A stretch of DNA of 64,000 nucleotides from Micromonospora luteifusca (GTDB lineage: Bacteria; Actinomycetota; Actinomycetes; Mycobacteriales; Micromonosporaceae): NCBI RefSeq assembly GCF_016907275.1, contig NZ_JAFBBP010000001.1, forward strand, positions 4,640,001-4,704,000. Direction: 5' to 3'. Positions 25,083-35,500 of the stretch are shown here, piece after piece. The translations under genes were made by a program, and so were the position numbers. How positions within the stretch are numbered: position 1 is the first letter of the stretch; each line of letters opens with the position of its first letter. The notes below the pieces were generated by a model that saw nothing but the letters and a program-made list of their open reading frames with translations, made no database searches and had not been told where the DNA came from.

Positions 25083-27863
25083 TCAGTCGAGCTGCCGCTC
25101 GATCGGCAGTCGGGCGCGGGTGAACAGGCCCGCCCCGAGCATCGACACCACCGGCACCAGCACCAGGACCCCGAGCGCGGGCCACGGCACCAGATAGGGG
25201 TACGGATCGGGGACCGGCCAGCTGGTCGCGTACTGCCGGTTGACCGAGAACAGCACGATCGCGGCGGTGCCCAGCCCGGCCACGATGCCGAGCACCGAAC
25301 CCAGCCCGGCGATGACCCCGGCCTGGCAGATCGCCAACATCCGGCGTACCGCCGGTGCCGCGCCGACGGCCGCGAGGGTGGTCAGCTCGGCGCGTCCCTC
25401 AGCGGCGGCGAGCGCGGTGGCGATCCCGGCCGCACCCATCGTGATCACCCCGGCGGCCGCCGCGAGCAGCAGGAGCAGCGGTGAGATGTCGCGGGGGCCA
25501 CCGCCGTACTCCACATGTAACGAGAACGTGCCGAAGTTCCGCAACGCGGCGGTGAACCGTTCCTGCCGATGCCGGTCCGGCGTTGTCGAGGTGCCGATCA
25601 CCCAGCCGGACGGTGACCAACTCAGGCCGAGTTGCCGGGCCGCGGACGGTGAGAGCAACAGGTGGGGCTGGCCGATCGGTGCCGGCAGCGCGTACCCGGG
25701 GAGGTCGGCGGCAGCGGATGGCCGATCCGTCCCGGAACCCGCCTGGTTCACCCGTACGGTCACCAGGCCGTCGTGCAGGTAGCGCGGGTCGGTCACCACC
25801 ACGCCCCCGGCGCGCAGCACCGCCGTGGCGGCTGCGGTGGCGGCCGGGTCCGCGCCGGTGATCAGCGGCAACGAGCTTCCGTCGTCCACCCCGGTCTGCA
25901 CGTAGGCGTCGTAGTAGTCCGTCTCGCGGATCCGGCAGCGCGGGTCGGCCCGAGCCTGCCGGCGGTGCGTCGCGGAGAGGTTGTCCCCGGGCTGCCAGGG
26001 GCAGGTCTGCTCCGGCGGCAGCGCCGGCGCGACTTCGCAGTAGCCCGTGCCGGGCGGCGCGCAGGCGACCGTGTGCAGCGGGGCGACCGCGTCGGTACCC
26101 AACTGGTCCCGGGCCGCGGTGGCGACCTGGGCCAGCGTGGGCTGCCGAGCCGGATCGTGGGCGTAGACCAGCATGTGGCCCGCCGGCAGCATCGGCTGGT
26201 AGGCGCGCGCCTCGCGTGCTCCGTTGCTCGCCAGGTACCCGCCGAGCGCCACACTGCTGGCGACGGCGGCCATCACGGCGCAGATGGCGGGTGCGGCGGA
26301 TGCCCGGTTCCGGCTGGCGTCGCGCAACGCGATGCGCGGCGCCAACGGCAACACCCGGCCGAGCCGGGCGAGTGCGCCGATCAGCGTGGGTGTGCAGCAC
26401 ACCAGGCCCAACTCGCCGAGGATCAGACCGGTGAGGATCACCGCCGGGGAGGTGCGGGCGGCCCCGAAGGCCGCCAGACCCGCCCCGCCGGCCACCAGCG
26501 ACAGCCCGAAGGCCAACCAACGGGTCCGGGACGCCGGTGGGGTACGTCGACCGGCGAGCCCGGCGCTGACGTCCTGCCGGGCGGCGGTCCAGGCCGGTGC
26601 CAGCGCGGCGAGCACCCCGGCCAGCACCGCGACCCCGCCGAGCAGCACCAGCGCGGCCGGCCAGCAGCGGTACCCACCGAAGCGGGCGCCGAAGACGTAC
26701 TGCTCCACCAGCGGACGACCGACGAACGCCGCGCCGACGCCGACCAGCAGGCCAGCGGCGGCGCCCAGCACACCCAGCACCACGCCGTCCGCCAGCACGA
26801 CCCGACGAAGCTGGGCGGCGTCCCCGCCGGCCACCGCGACGAGCGCCAGATCCCGGCGGCGGCGACGGACGCCGACCGCGAAGGCCGGCCCGACCAGCAG
26901 CACCACCTCCAGCAGCCCGAGGCCGGCGATCAGCACTCCGATGCTCAGGTCGTTGGTGGCGCTCGGGTCGAAGGAGCCGAGCCACATCCGCGTCCGTTCG
27001 GCCGTCGAGTCGACCGGAGGGCGGGTGGCCACCACCACGCCCTGGTCGTTGAGTCGGGACACCAGTGCGGCATCGACGGTGCCGGGCACGTCCGCCAGCC
27101 AGATGCTCTCCGGCCCGGGACCGCTCCGTGGCGCGGCCCCCGGGTGCAGCGCCACCACCGTGCCGAGATCGTCGGGAAACTCGACCACCCCGACCACGGT
27201 GTACGCCCGGCTCCCGTCCGCGAGGGCCACGGCGTGACCGAGGCGCAGGTCCAGGCGCCGTAGCGCCGCGGGGCTCACCGCGACCTCGCCGGGCTGCTGC
27301 GGTGCCCGGCCGGCCCGGAACCGCACCAGTCCACGGGCCAACGGGTCGCCGAGGTCCAGCACCCGCCCCTCCACGTCCTCGTCGCGGTGCGGACCGCGGA
27401 GCATCAGCGGGATTCGGCGAACCTCGGTGGCCCGGCTGCCCGGCCCGAGCAGCGCGGTCACCTGAGCGGCGGTGACCTGGGCGGTGCGTTGCCGCTCACC
27501 CTCTCGCGTGTACCAGCTCTCACCCCACTCGTCCTGTCCCACCGGTGCGTCGCCGACCCAGCGCAGCTCCGCGTCGGCCACCCCGAGCCGGCGGTCCATC
27601 CGTTCCTGCGGGGTCAGCTCGGCCATGTCGTAGCTGGCCGCCAGGAAGGCCAGCGCGGCCACCGGGAGGGCGATCATCGCGAGCACCAGGGCGGTCCTTC
27701 GCCGGGCCCGTCGGGACTCCCGCCGGGCGATCCGCAACGCCGCCCGCCAGGAGCCGGTCAGCTCGGCGATCCGCCGCCGGCCGACGCGGGCGGGTGACGC
27801 GATCGGCGGCGCCACGGCGGTGTCGGCCCGGCCCGGGGCCGGCTTCGTACGGCGGGTGGTCAC
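25083..27863 (-). CDS. FtsX-like ABC transporter permease
   Basis: 926 residues. A transmembrane helix near residues 55-75 (TALVLAMIALPVAALAFLA) is followed by a large extracytoplasmic domain, then groups of helices near 310-480 and near 830-910, the duplicated FtsX/MacB-type layout. Such permeases work with LolD-like ATPases in export of lipids or antimicrobials, or in sensing, not in classical import. The GTG start overlaps the ATPase stop (GTGA), giving coupled translation. Substrate unknown; PadR control suggests response to a xenobiotic or phenolic compound (inference). Confidence 0.9.
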   Translation of the reverse strand: MTTRRTKPAPGRADTAVAPPIASPARVGRRRIAELTGSWRAALRIARRESRRARRRTALVLAMIALPVAALAFLAASYDMAELTPQERMDRRLGVADAELRWVGDAPVGQDEWGESWYTREGERQRTAQVTAAQVTALLGPGSRATEVRRIPLMLRGPHRDEDVEGRVLDLGDPLARGLVRFRAGRAPQQPGEVAVSPAALRRLDLRLGHAVALADGSRAYTVVGVVEFPDDLGTVVALHPGAAPRSGPGPESIWLADVPGTVDAALVSRLNDQGVVVATRPPVDSTAERTRMWLGSFDPSATNDLSIGVLIAGLGLLEVVLLVGPAFAVGVRRRRRDLALVAVAGGDAAQLRRVVLADGVVLGVLGAAAGLLVGVGAAFVGRPLVEQYVFGARFGGYRCWPAALVLLGGVAVLAGVLAALAPAWTAARQDVSAGLAGRRTPPASRTRWLAFGLSLVAGGAGLAAFGAARTSPAVILTGLILGELGLVCCTPTLIGALARLGRVLPLAPRIALRDASRNRASAAPAICAVMAAVASSVALGGYLASNGAREARAYQPMLPAGHMLVYAHDPARQPTLAQVATAARDQLGTDAVAPLHTVACAPPGTGYCEVAPALPPEQTCPWQPGDNLSATHRRQARADPRCRIRETDYYDAYVQTGVDDGSSLPLITGADPAATAAATAVLRAGGVVVTDPRYLHDGLVTVRVNQAGSGTDRPSAAADLPGYALPAPIGQPHLLLSPSAARQLGLSWSPSGWVIGTSTTPDRHRQERFTAALRNFGTFSLHVEYGGGPRDISPLLLLLAAAAGVITMGAAGIATALAAAEGRAELTTLAAVGAAPAVRRMLAICQAGVIAGLGSVLGIVAGLGTAAIVLFSVNRQYATSWPVPDPYPYLVPWPALGVLVLVPVVSMLGAGLFTRARLPIERQLD

Positions 27864-28594
27864 CGCTCGCTGCCGGACAGCAGCTGTTCGACGCTGCCCA
27901 GGGGGGCCGTTGTGTCGACCAGCACGCCGTCGCGGAGGAACACCACCCGGTCGGCCCAGCCGGCGTGTCGCGCCTCGTGCGTGACCAGCACCCCGGCGGC
28001 ACCCGCGTCGATCCGGCGGCGCAGGAGGTGCAGCACCGCCTCGCCGGTCTGCGAGTCCAGTGCCCCGGTGGGCTCGTCGGCGAGCACCAGCCGCCGCTCG
28101 CCGACGAGCGCGCGGGCGATGGCCACCCGCTGCTGCTGCCCGCCGGAGAGCTGGTCGGGGAAGCGGTCACCCAGCGCGGGCAGGCCGACCTCGGTGAGCG
28201 CGGCCAGGGCCAGCGCGCGGGCCCGGCGTCCGCTGGCGCCGTCGAGCTCCAGTGGGAGCGCCACGTTCTCCAGTGCGCTGAGGCTGCCCAGCAGGTTGAG
28301 TTGCTGGAAGATGTAGCCGATCCGGCGGCGGCGCAGCTGGGCCAGCCCGCGACGGTCCAACTCCCCCAGCGGTTGGCCCTCGACCCGGACCTCGCCGCCG
28401 GTCGGGCGGTCCAGCCCACCGGCGAGGGCCAGCAACGTCGACTTGCCGGAGCCGGACGGGCCCATCACGGCGACCAGTTCGCCGGGCCGAACGACCAGGC
28501 TGACGCCGCGCAACGCCTGGACCGCCGCGGGTCCGGTCCCGTGGGTGCGGTGGACGGCGCGTAGCTCCAGCACCGCGTCGTCCGATCCGCTCAC
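27860..28594 (-). CDS. ABC transporter ATP-binding protein (LolD/MacB type)
   Basis: 244 residues from the GTG at 28594, which overlaps the PadR gene stop (GTGA). All catalytic motifs are intact: Walker A GPSGSGKSTLL, Q-loop IFQQLNLLGSLSALENV, signature LSGGQQQRVAIARAL, Walker B LVLADEPTGALD and H-loop VTHEARHAG. It powers the FtsX-like permease encoded next. A further in-frame start at 28618 lies inside the PadR gene and has no conserved sequence. Confidence 0.93.
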   Translation of the reverse strand: MSGSDDAVLELRAVHRTHGTGPAAVQALRGVSLVVRPGELVAVMGPSGSGKSTLLALAGGLDRPTGGEVRVEGQPLGELDRRGLAQLRRRRIGYIFQQLNLLGSLSALENVALPLELDGASGRRARALALAALTEVGLPALGDRFPDQLSGGQQQRVAIARALVGERRLVLADEPTGALDSQTGEAVLHLLRRRIDAGAAGVLVTHEARHAGWADRVVFLRDGVLVDTTAPLGSVEQLLSGSER

Positions 28595-29193
28595 CGTCGT
28601 GCCTCCTCGCCGGCCCATCGCGCCGCGTCCAGCGCGTCGGCGTCCGCCGGGAGGGGAGGGGGAGGGCCCGGGTCGCTGGGCTGGTGCCGGACCAGACTGG
28701 TCTCGCAGTGGTCCAGCCAGCGCACCTCAGCCTCGGCCTGGAACACCATCGAGTCCAGCACCAGGCGCCAGGGAAGGTCCTGCGGTCGGTTGCTGCCGTA
28801 CTTCAACCTGGTCAGCTCCTGCAGCGCCCGGATCGTCGCGCTGCGCTGGGCCTGCACCACCGAGCGGACGTCCACCCCGGGTGTGGTCAGCGCCAACGCC
28901 AGCTTGATCGCCAGCTCGTCACGGGGTCGGTCGGTACGGCTGACCGGAGTGGTGAACCACAGCGTCAGATCCGCCCGGCCGGCGTCGGTGATCTCGTACG
29001 GGCGCTGCCCGGCCTCACTCTCCGGCAGCGGGCGCACCAGACCGTCCCGTTCCAACCGGGACAATGTGGTGTAGACCTGCCCGATGTTCAGCGGCCAGGT
29101 CGAGCCGGTCGACTCCTCGAACGCGGCCCGCAGCTGGTAGCCGTACATCTGGCCCCGTTCGAGCAGGGCGAGCAAGCCGTGACGGATGGACAT
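28591..29193 (-). CDS. PadR-family transcriptional regulator
   Basis: 200 residues: N-terminal winged helix (about 1-85: SIRHGLLALLERGQMYGYQLRAAF, TWPLNIGQVYTTLSRLERDGLV) and a C-terminal helical dimer/ligand domain (PadR subfamily with Vir_act_alpha_C-like tail). First gene of a three-gene operon PadR-ATPase-permease with GTGA overlaps throughout. A perfect 15-bp palindrome at 29207-29221 just upstream is its probable autoregulatory operator; loss of binding on ligand would induce the pump. Confidence 0.93.
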   Translation of the reverse strand: MSIRHGLLALLERGQMYGYQLRAAFEESTGSTWPLNIGQVYTTLSRLERDGLVRPLPESEAGQRPYEITDAGRADLTLWFTTPVSRTDRPRDELAIKLALALTTPGVDVRSVVQAQRSATIRALQELTRLKYGSNRPQDLPWRLVLDSMVFQAEAEVRWLDHCETSLVRHQPSDPGPPPPLPADADALDAARWAGEEARR

Positions 29194-29206
29194 GGCAACG
29201 GAGTAT

Positions 29207-29221
29207 GCATACCTGGTATGC
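29207..29221. promoter_or_regulatory. PadR operator palindrome
   Basis: GCATACC-T-GGTATGC is a perfect 7-bp inverted repeat with a one-base centre, 14 nt before the PadR gene ATG. On the minus strand it overlaps a TATGCATACT sequence that could serve as the -10 region, so binding would block transcription. Confidence 0.7.
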
Positions 29222-29245
29222 GCACCGCAACCGGAGCGGGCCGGT

Positions 29246-29683
29246 TCAGGTCGGACGACCGGGAAACGGGACAGTCAGCGGGGTCAGCCCGGCCATCTTG
29301 CGCCACCGGGTGGCCCGTACCGCGTACTCGACGAGGGCAGCCAGCGCCTGGTCCCGGTCGGCGCCGGTGGTGGACGCCAGCGCTGCCCGCCAGTGCGCGG
29401 CCGTGCGCTCCTCCACCTCCGCGGCGAGTCGTAGCGCGCTGGCCCGGTCCGTGACCGGGAACGGCAGCGCGTACCCGGCGCGGTCCGGCGGCACGACGCC
29501 ACCGGCCGTACTCAGCTGCACCACCAGCGTGTCGCGTCGGCTTCGGTGGGCGGCCTCGGCCTGTTGCGCGGCGTCCCGCGCCGCCCCGGTGAGCCGGACG
29601 CCGATCCGCCCGTAGGCGTAGATGGCCGCGTACTCGGCGGACAGGGCGGCGGCGAGCGCCTCCCCGGCGGACGGCTGCCTCAC
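29246..29683 (-). CDS. DUF4439 ferritin-like protein
   Basis: 145 residues, almost wholly helical, with [17 protein letters not shown] near the N-terminus and [14 protein letters not shown] later, placing Glu/His residues as in a ferritin-like four-helix bundle. DUF4439 proteins are actinobacterial and uncharacterised; metal binding is inferred. Its ATG overlaps the stop of the upstream Tat-lipoprotein gene (ATGA), so the pair is coupled. No signal peptide. Confidence 0.88.
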   Translation of the reverse strand: MRQPSAGEALAAALSAEYAAIYAYGRIGVRLTGAARDAAQQAEAAHRSRRDTLVVQLSTAGGVVPPDRAGYALPFPVTDRASALRLAAEVEERTAAHWRAALASTTGADRDQALAALVEYAVRATRWRKMAGLTPLTVPFPGRPT

Positions 29684-30207
29684 TTCAGTGCCTCCTGGTG
29701 GGTGGCTCGGGCCGCGGTGATCGACCCGAGCAGTGCGGCCCGTTCCGCGGGTGCCGCCGCGCAGGCGGCGGTGGCGGACTGCTGGGCGGTCTTCTCGAGC
29801 CTGCGCAGGGCGGCGAGCGCACCTGCCGGGTCGGTGGCCGGCTCGGCGCTGGGGGCGGCGGCGACCGTCGACGGCAGGGCGACGCCGATCACCCGGGCCA
29901 GCTCGGTGGCGTGTGCGGTGTGCGCCTCGGCGATCGGGCCGAGCCGGTCGGCCAGTTCGGGATGCGCGGTCGCGCTCGTCCGGTACGCGGCGGCCAGCGC
30001 GAGTGACTCGTCGACCATCGGCCGTAGCGGGTCCGGTGGTGGCGCTGGTTGGTCGTCACGGTCGAAAAGATCACAGCCGGTCAACGGCACCGCGGCGCCG
30101 CCGAGCGCCAGCAGTGCCCCGGCGCGCAGGAGCTTTCGCCGGGAATGTCCGGATGCTTGGTCGCGCTGTGTCGTTCTGCCGGTCCCCACCGGACAAGTCA
30201 ACACCAT
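29680..30207 (-). CDS. Putative Tat-exported lipoprotein with helical (ferritin-like) domain
   Basis: 175 residues from the ATG at 30207; a GTG at 30189 is also possible. The N-terminus has a twin-arginine signal [24 protein letters not shown] ending in a lipobox with Cys near residue 45, then a Pro-rich linker and a helical domain ([29 protein letters not shown]) rich in His and Glu, comparable to DUF4439-linked proteins. It is predicted to be anchored outside the membrane after folding, possibly with a metal cofactor. Coupled by ATGA to the ferritin-like gene. Divergent from rimP. Confidence 0.75.
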   Translation of the reverse strand: MVLTCPVGTGRTTQRDQASGHSRRKLLRAGALLALGGAAVPLTGCDLFDRDDQPAPPPDPLRPMVDESLALAAAYRTSATAHPELADRLGPIAEAHTAHATELARVIGVALPSTVAAAPSAEPATDPAGALAALRRLEKTAQQSATAACAAAPAERAALLGSITAARATHQEALK

Positions 30208-30270
30208 CCGCGCCGGTGCGGGGGCCACCGACGTCGGTGCGCCGCCCGGTCCGCCGCCGGGCAGGCGCGT

Positions 30271-30276
30271 TACGCT
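30271..30276 (+). promoter_or_regulatory. Candidate -10 box of the rimP operon
   Basis: TACGCT fits TANNNT and lies about 85 nt before rimP; a 7-bp hairpin (30285-30291 with 30302-30308) follows in the predicted leader. No clear -35 is seen. Confidence 0.35.
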
Positions 30277-30361
30277 CTGCGCAGCCACCGGCGCGTCCGC
30301 TCCGGTGGCGTGCCGGCATGGCGGGAAGACCGATCGCCGTCGACCAGAGAGAGGTGCGGAG

Positions 30362-31051
30362 ATGACGCAGCGTGGCCGTGCCACCAGCTCGACAGGTCGA
30401 CCCCGCGATGGTGCGGGCCCCCGCGGCGGTGATCTCGCCGCGCGGCGTGCCCGGCTGCGGACCGTGATCGAGCCCGTGGTCAACGATGCCGGCTACGACC
30501 TGGAGGACCTGTCGGTTTCTCGGGCTGGCCGCCGGCACGTGGTGCGGGTGATGGTGGACAAGGACGGCGGGATCGACCTGGACGCGGTCGCGGACGTCTC
30601 CCGTGCGGTGTCGACCGCGCTGGACGCCGCGGAGGAGACCGGTGGCGACATCGTCGCCGGGGAATACCAGCTCGAGGTCAGCTCGCCGGGCGTCGACCGG
30701 CCACTCACCCTGCCCCGCCACTGGCGGCGCAACGTGAGTCGGCTGGTCAAGGTCACTGTCCGGGGCGCGACCTCGCTGCCCGGCCAGCGTGGTGAGCAGC
30801 CCGCCGGTGACCGTCAGCTGACCGGTCGGGTGGTCGCGGCCGATGACGAGGGCGTGCAGCTGGAGACCGAGAGTGGTCGCGCTTCCCTGGCGTACGCCCA
30901 GCTCGGCCCGGGTCGCGTGCAGGTCGAGTTCACCCGGCTCGCCGAACTCGGCGAGCCGGACGAAGAGTTCGACGACGCGGACGATTCAGACGAGATCGAC
31001 GATTCAGACGACATCGACGACGAAGATGATGTGGAGGACGAGGAGAGGTGA
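30362..31051 (+). CDS. rimP: Ribosome maturation factor RimP
   Basis: 229 residues from the ATG at 30362 (GAGAGGTGCGGAG upstream). The N-terminal alpha/beta domain ([55 protein letters not shown]) and [15 protein letters not shown] are diagnostic; a C-terminal SH3-like domain follows. RimP acts in 30S subunit maturation. The last about 30 residues are an Asp/Glu-rich tail ([19 protein letters not shown]) made by short codon repeats. The long open frame upstream of this ATG is not conserved. Its stop overlaps nusA (GTGA). Confidence 0.96.
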   Translation: MTQRGRATSSTGRPRDGAGPRGGDLAARRARLRTVIEPVVNDAGYDLEDLSVSRAGRRHVVRVMVDKDGGIDLDAVADVSRAVSTALDAAEETGGDIVAGEYQLEVSSPGVDRPLTLPRHWRRNVSRLVKVTVRGATSLPGQRGEQPAGDRQLTGRVVAADDEGVQLETESGRASLAYAQLGPGRVQVEFTRLAELGEPDEEFDDADDSDEIDDSDDIDDEDDVEDEER

Positions 31052-32091
31052 ACATCGACCTCGCGGCGCTGCGCGCACTCGAGCGCGAGCGGGAGATCCC
31101 GTTCGACACGATTCTCGCGGCGATCGAGACCGCGCTGCTGACCGCCTACCGGCACACCGACGGCGCAGAACCGCACGCCCGGGTGGAGATCGACCGCAAG
31201 TCGGGCGCCGCCCTGGTGTACGCGCAGGAGATGGACTCCGACGGCAGCCTGGTGCGGGAGTGGGACGACACCCCGCACGACTTCGGTCGGATCGCCGCCA
31301 TGACCGCCAAGCAGGTGATCCTCCAGCGCCTGCGGGAGGCCACCGACGAGGTGCACTTCGGTGAGTACGTGGGTCGCGAGGGCGACCTGGTCACCGGCGT
31401 GGTGCAGGCGCACGAGACGCGCACCGAGAAGGGCATCGTCAGCGTCGACCTCGGCAAGCTGGAGGGCGTGCTGCCGCAGTCCGAGCAGGTGCCCGGCGAG
31501 CGGTACGCGCACGGCGAGCGGGTCCGCTGCGTCGTGGTGCACGTCGCCAAGGGCATGCGCGGCCCGCAGATCACCCTGTCCCGGTCGCACCCGGCGCTGG
31601 TCAAGAAGCTGTTCGCGCTGGAGGTGCCGGAGATCGCCGACGGCACGGTGGAGATCGGCGCGATCGCCCGTGAGGCAGGTCACCGCACGAAGATCGCCGT
31701 ACGCTCCACCACCCCCGGAGTGAACGCCAAGGGCGCCTGCATCGGCCCGATGGGCCAGCGGGTGCGCGCCGTGATGAGTGAGCTGCACGGTGAGAAGATC
31801 GACATTATCGACTGGTCGGACGACCCGGCCACCTTCGTCGGCAACGCGTTGTCGCCGGCCAAGGCGCTGCGGGTCGAGGTGGTCGACCTGGCTGGTCGAG
31901 CCGCCCGGGTGACCGTTCCGGACTTCCAGTTGTCGCTCGCGATCGGTCGGGAGGGGCAGAATGCCCGACTCGCGGCCCGACTGACCGGTTGGCGGATCGA
32001 CATTCGGTCCGACGCGGAGCAGACCGCCCCGGCCGCGCGTGAGGCAGCTGATCACGTGCGGGAGCCGGGCGGCGCGATCTCGGGCAGCTAG
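31048..32091 (+). CDS. nusA: Transcription termination/antitermination factor NusA
   Basis: 347 residues, the short actinobacterial form without C-terminal repeats. N-terminal RNA-polymerase-binding domain (about 1-105), S1 domain (about 110-180: [32 protein letters not shown]), and two KH domains ([52 protein letters not shown]). It controls pausing, termination and antitermination. GTG start within the end of rimP. Confidence 0.97.
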   Translation: MNIDLAALRALEREREIPFDTILAAIETALLTAYRHTDGAEPHARVEIDRKSGAALVYAQEMDSDGSLVREWDDTPHDFGRIAAMTAKQVILQRLREATDEVHFGEYVGREGDLVTGVVQAHETRTEKGIVSVDLGKLEGVLPQSEQVPGERYAHGERVRCVVVHVAKGMRGPQITLSRSHPALVKKLFALEVPEIADGTVEIGAIAREAGHRTKIAVRSTTPGVNAKGACIGPMGQRVRAVMSELHGEKIDIIDWSDDPATFVGNALSPAKALRVEVVDLAGRAARVTVPDFQLSLAIGREGQNARLAARLTGWRIDIRSDAEQTAPAAREAADHVREPGGAISGS

Positions 32092-32094
32092 GGG

Positions 32095-32100
32095 TAGACT
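32095..32100 (+). promoter_or_regulatory. -10 box TAGACT, leaderless internal start of ylxR
   Basis: TAGACT lies 7 nt before the GTG of ylxR, just after the nusA stop, with no purine-rich ribosome site between. It predicts an internal leaderless promoter in the operon. Confidence 0.5.
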
Positions 32101-32107
32101 TCCTCCA

Positions 32108-32440
32108 GTGGTACGACGCGCAACGCCGGAACGCACCTGTGTGGGTTGTCGGCAACGTGCGCCGGCCAGCGAATTGCTGCGGGTCATCGCGGTCAGGGAC
32201 GAGGCTGGTCTCAGTCTCCGGCCTGATCCGCGCCGCAGGCTGCCGGGTCGGGGAGCGAACATGCACCCGGATCCGGCCTGCTTCGCGCTGGCGGTGCGTC
32301 GCCGCGCCTTCGGGCGCGCGCTGCGCATCACCGAGGTTCTCGACCACGGTTTGCTGGCAGAGCACGTCGATGCGCCAACCACTACGTCCGGTCAGCCCGA
32401 CCGGGCGAGGGTCGCTAGCAGGGTAGGACGACCGACATGA
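32108..32440 (+). CDS. ylxR: YlxR/RnpM family RNA-binding protein
   Basis: 110 residues from GTG 32108. The start PERTCVGCRQRAPASELLRVIAV with GRGANMHPDPACFALAVRRRAFGRAL is the YlxR fold. Homologues bind RNA and in Bacillus modulate RNase P. The position between nusA and infB is invariant in Actinobacteria. The C-terminal about 30 residues are variable. Confidence 0.93.
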   Translation: MVRRATPERTCVGCRQRAPASELLRVIAVRDEAGLSLRPDPRRRLPGRGANMHPDPACFALAVRRRAFGRALRITEVLDHGLLAEHVDAPTTTSGQPDRARVASRVGRPT

Positions 32441-32486
32441 GCACACGATGAAGTCCCTGAAATGACCAGGCTTCAAGTGCACGAGT

Positions 32487-32518
32487 GAGGTCGCTGCGGG
32501 TGCTGCCCGCACGACCTC
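32487..32518 (+). promoter_or_regulatory. Leader hairpin directly before infB
   Basis: GAGGTCG (32487-32493) pairs with CGACCTC (32512-32518), and after one bulged C, TGCGGG (32495-32500) pairs with CCCGCA (32506-32511), giving a 13-bp stem with a 5-nt loop. It ends just before the GAGGAG ribosome site of infB and could be an attenuator or a translational control element. Confidence 0.6.
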
Positions 32519-32533
32519 GGAGTGAGGAGTGCA

Positions 32534-35500
32534 GTGGCAGGCAAGGCCCGCGTACACGAGCTTGCAAAAGAGCTCGGGGTCGAGAGTAAGACCGTTCTCG
32601 CCAAGCTGAAGGAAATGGGCGAGTTCGTGAAGTCCGCGTCCAGCACCGTCGAGGCGCCCGTCGCCCGGCGGCTGCGTAACGCATTCGTCGCGTCCGCCGG
32701 TGCTCCGGCACCGGCCGCCCCGTCGGCGCCTGCGTCGACGCCGGCTTCGAATCCGACCCCGACGCTGTCCCCGACCCCGGGCGCGCCCCGGGTCTCGGCC
32801 AAGCCGATGCCGCCTCGGCGGCCGGCCGCGCCGGCACCCGGTCCGAAGCCCAAGGGTCCGGTGCCCGGTGCGCCGCAACCGGCGGCCCCGGTCGCCAAGC
32901 CGGCGAGTGCCCACGACATCGAGGTGGCGGCCGCGGAGGCGCGTGCCGCCGCGCTGAAGGCTGAGCAGGAGGCCGCGGTCAAGGCCGCGCAGGCCGCCCG
33001 CCAGCAGCAGCGGGACAACCCCGTTCGCCGGGAGCCTCCGGCAGAGGGCAACCGCCCCGGTCCCGGCCCTCGGCCGGGTCCCGCCGCGATGCCCCCCCGT
33101 CCCGGTTCACCGGCTGCTCGTCCGAGCACGCCGGCTCCGGGTCCGGGTGCCCGGCCGGGCGGTCGCCCGCCGGCGCGCGGCGCCGGTAACAACCCGTTCG
33201 GCATCCAGGGTGGCCAGCAGCAGCGGCCCCCGGCCGCCGGCGCGGGTGGCCCTCGGCCCAACACCCCGGCGGGCATGCCGCCGCGGCCGAGCCCGAACTC
33301 CATGCCGCCGCGGCCCAGCCCGGCGTCCATGCCGAGTCAGCGTCCGGCTGCCGGTCGCCCCGGTCCCGGTGGCGCTGGTCGCCCCGGTGGCGGTGGCGCT
33401 GGTCGTCCCGGTGGCGGCGGCGGTGGTTTCCGTGGCGGTCCCGGCGGTGGCGCCGGTGGCGGTGGCGGTTACCGCGGCGGCCCTGGTGGCGGCGCGGGTG
33501 CCGGCGGTGGCGGTGGCTACCGTGGCGGTCCCGGCGGCGGTGGCGGTGCTCCCGGTGGCGGTTTCCGTCCGGGTGCTCCGTCCGGCGGCGGCGGTCGTCC
33601 GGGTGCGGGTGGTCGTGGCCGTGGCGGCGGCGCCGCGGGTGCCTTCGGGCGTCCGGGTGGCCGGCCGACGCGCGGTCGCAAGTCCAAGAAGCAGCGCAGA
33701 CAGGAGTTCGACAACCTGTCGGCTCCGACCATGAGCTCGGGTGCTCCCCGGGGTCAGGGTCAGGTCGTCCGGCTTTCCCGTGGCGCCTCTCTGTCCGACT
33801 TCGCCGACAAGATCAACGCCAACCCGGGTTCGCTGGTCCAGGAGATGTTCAACCTGGGCGAGATGGTCACCGCGACCCAGTCCTGCTCTGACGACACCCT
33901 GCAGCTGCTGGGTGAGCACCTGGGCTTCGACATCCAGATCGTCAGCCCGGAGGACGAGGACCGCGAGCTGCTCGCGCAGTTCAACATCGACCTCGACGCG
34001 GAGGTGGCCGAGGAGCGTCTGGTCAGCCGTGCGCCGGTGGTGACCGTCATGGGTCACGTCGACCACGGTAAGACCAAGCTGCTCGACGCGATCCGTAAGG
34101 CGAACGTCGTTGCCGGTGAGGCGGGTGGCATCACCCAGCACATCGGTGCGTACCAGGTGCACGTTCCGCACGATGGTGTGGACCGCGCGGTGACCTTCAT
34201 CGACACCCCGGGTCACGAGGCGTTCACCGCCATGCGTGCTCGTGGTGCCCAGGTGACGGACATCGTGATCCTGGTGGTCGCGGCCGACGACGGCGTGATG
34301 CCGCAGACCATCGAGGCGTTGAACCACGCCAAGGCGGCCGACGTGCCGATCGTGGTCGCGGTCAACAAGGTCGACAAGCCCGAGGCGAACCCGGACAAGG
34401 TCCGCCAGCAGCTCACCGAGTACGGCCTGGTCGCCGAGGAGTACGGCGGCGAGACCATGTTCGTCAACGTGGCAGCCAAGCCGGGCATCGGCATCGAGGA
34501 GTTGCTCGAGGCTGTCCTGCTGACCGCCGACGCGTCGCTGGAGCTGACCGCTCCGATCGACGGGCCGGCGCAGGGTGTGGCCATCGAGGCGCACCTGGAC
34601 AAGGGTCGCGGTGCGGTGGCGACGGTGCTCGTGCAGAAGGGCACCCTGCGGGCAGGCGACTCGATCGTCGCCGGCGGGGCGCACGGCCGGGTCCGGGCCA
34701 TGCTCGACGAGAACGGCAACCAGCTCTCCGAGGCTGGGCCGGCCCGTCCGGTCATGGTTCTGGGTCTGACCGCGCCGCCCGGTGCGGGTGACACGTTCCT
34801 CGCCGCGGCGGATGACCGCACGGTGCGGCAGATCGCCGAGCAGCGGCAGGCACGGCGGCGGGCGGCGGCATTCGCCAACTCCCGTGGTCGGGCCACCCTT
34901 GAGACGCTCATGGAGCAGCTCAAGGAGGGCGAGAAGACGTCGCTCAACCTCATCCTCAAGGGCGATGTCTCTGGTTCTGTGGAGGCCCTGGAGGACGCGC
35001 TGTTCAACCTCGACATTCCCGAGGAGGTCCAGCTCAAGGTCCTCGACCGGGGTGTCGGCGCGATCACCGAGAGCAACGTCATGCTCGCGAGTGCCTCGTC
35101 CGAGCCGGTCACGATCATCGGCTTCAACGTGCGGGCCTCGAACAAGGTCCGTGAGATGGCCGACCGCGAGGGCGTGGAGATCCGGTACTACACCGTCATC
35201 TACCAGGCCATCGAGGAGATCGAGGCAGCGCTCAAGGGCCTGCTCAAGCCGGAGTACGAGGAGGTCGAGCTGGGCAGCGCGGAGATCCGCGACGTCTTCC
35301 GCTCGTCCAAGATCGGCAACATCTCCGGTTGTATCGTCCGGTCGGGCATCATCCGACGCAACGCGAAGGCTCGCCTGCTTCGGGACGGGACGGTCGTGGC
35401 GGACAACCTCACGATCACCTCGCTCAAGCGGTTCAAGGACGACGCCACCGAGGTCCGCGAGGGCTTCGAGTGTGGTCTGACCCTGGGTGGTTACAACAAC

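Noticed and set aside
33107..34684. 525-codon frame antisense to infB
   Set aside because: Thr/Arg/Ala repeats mirror the Gly/Pro codons of IF-2; no independent start signals.
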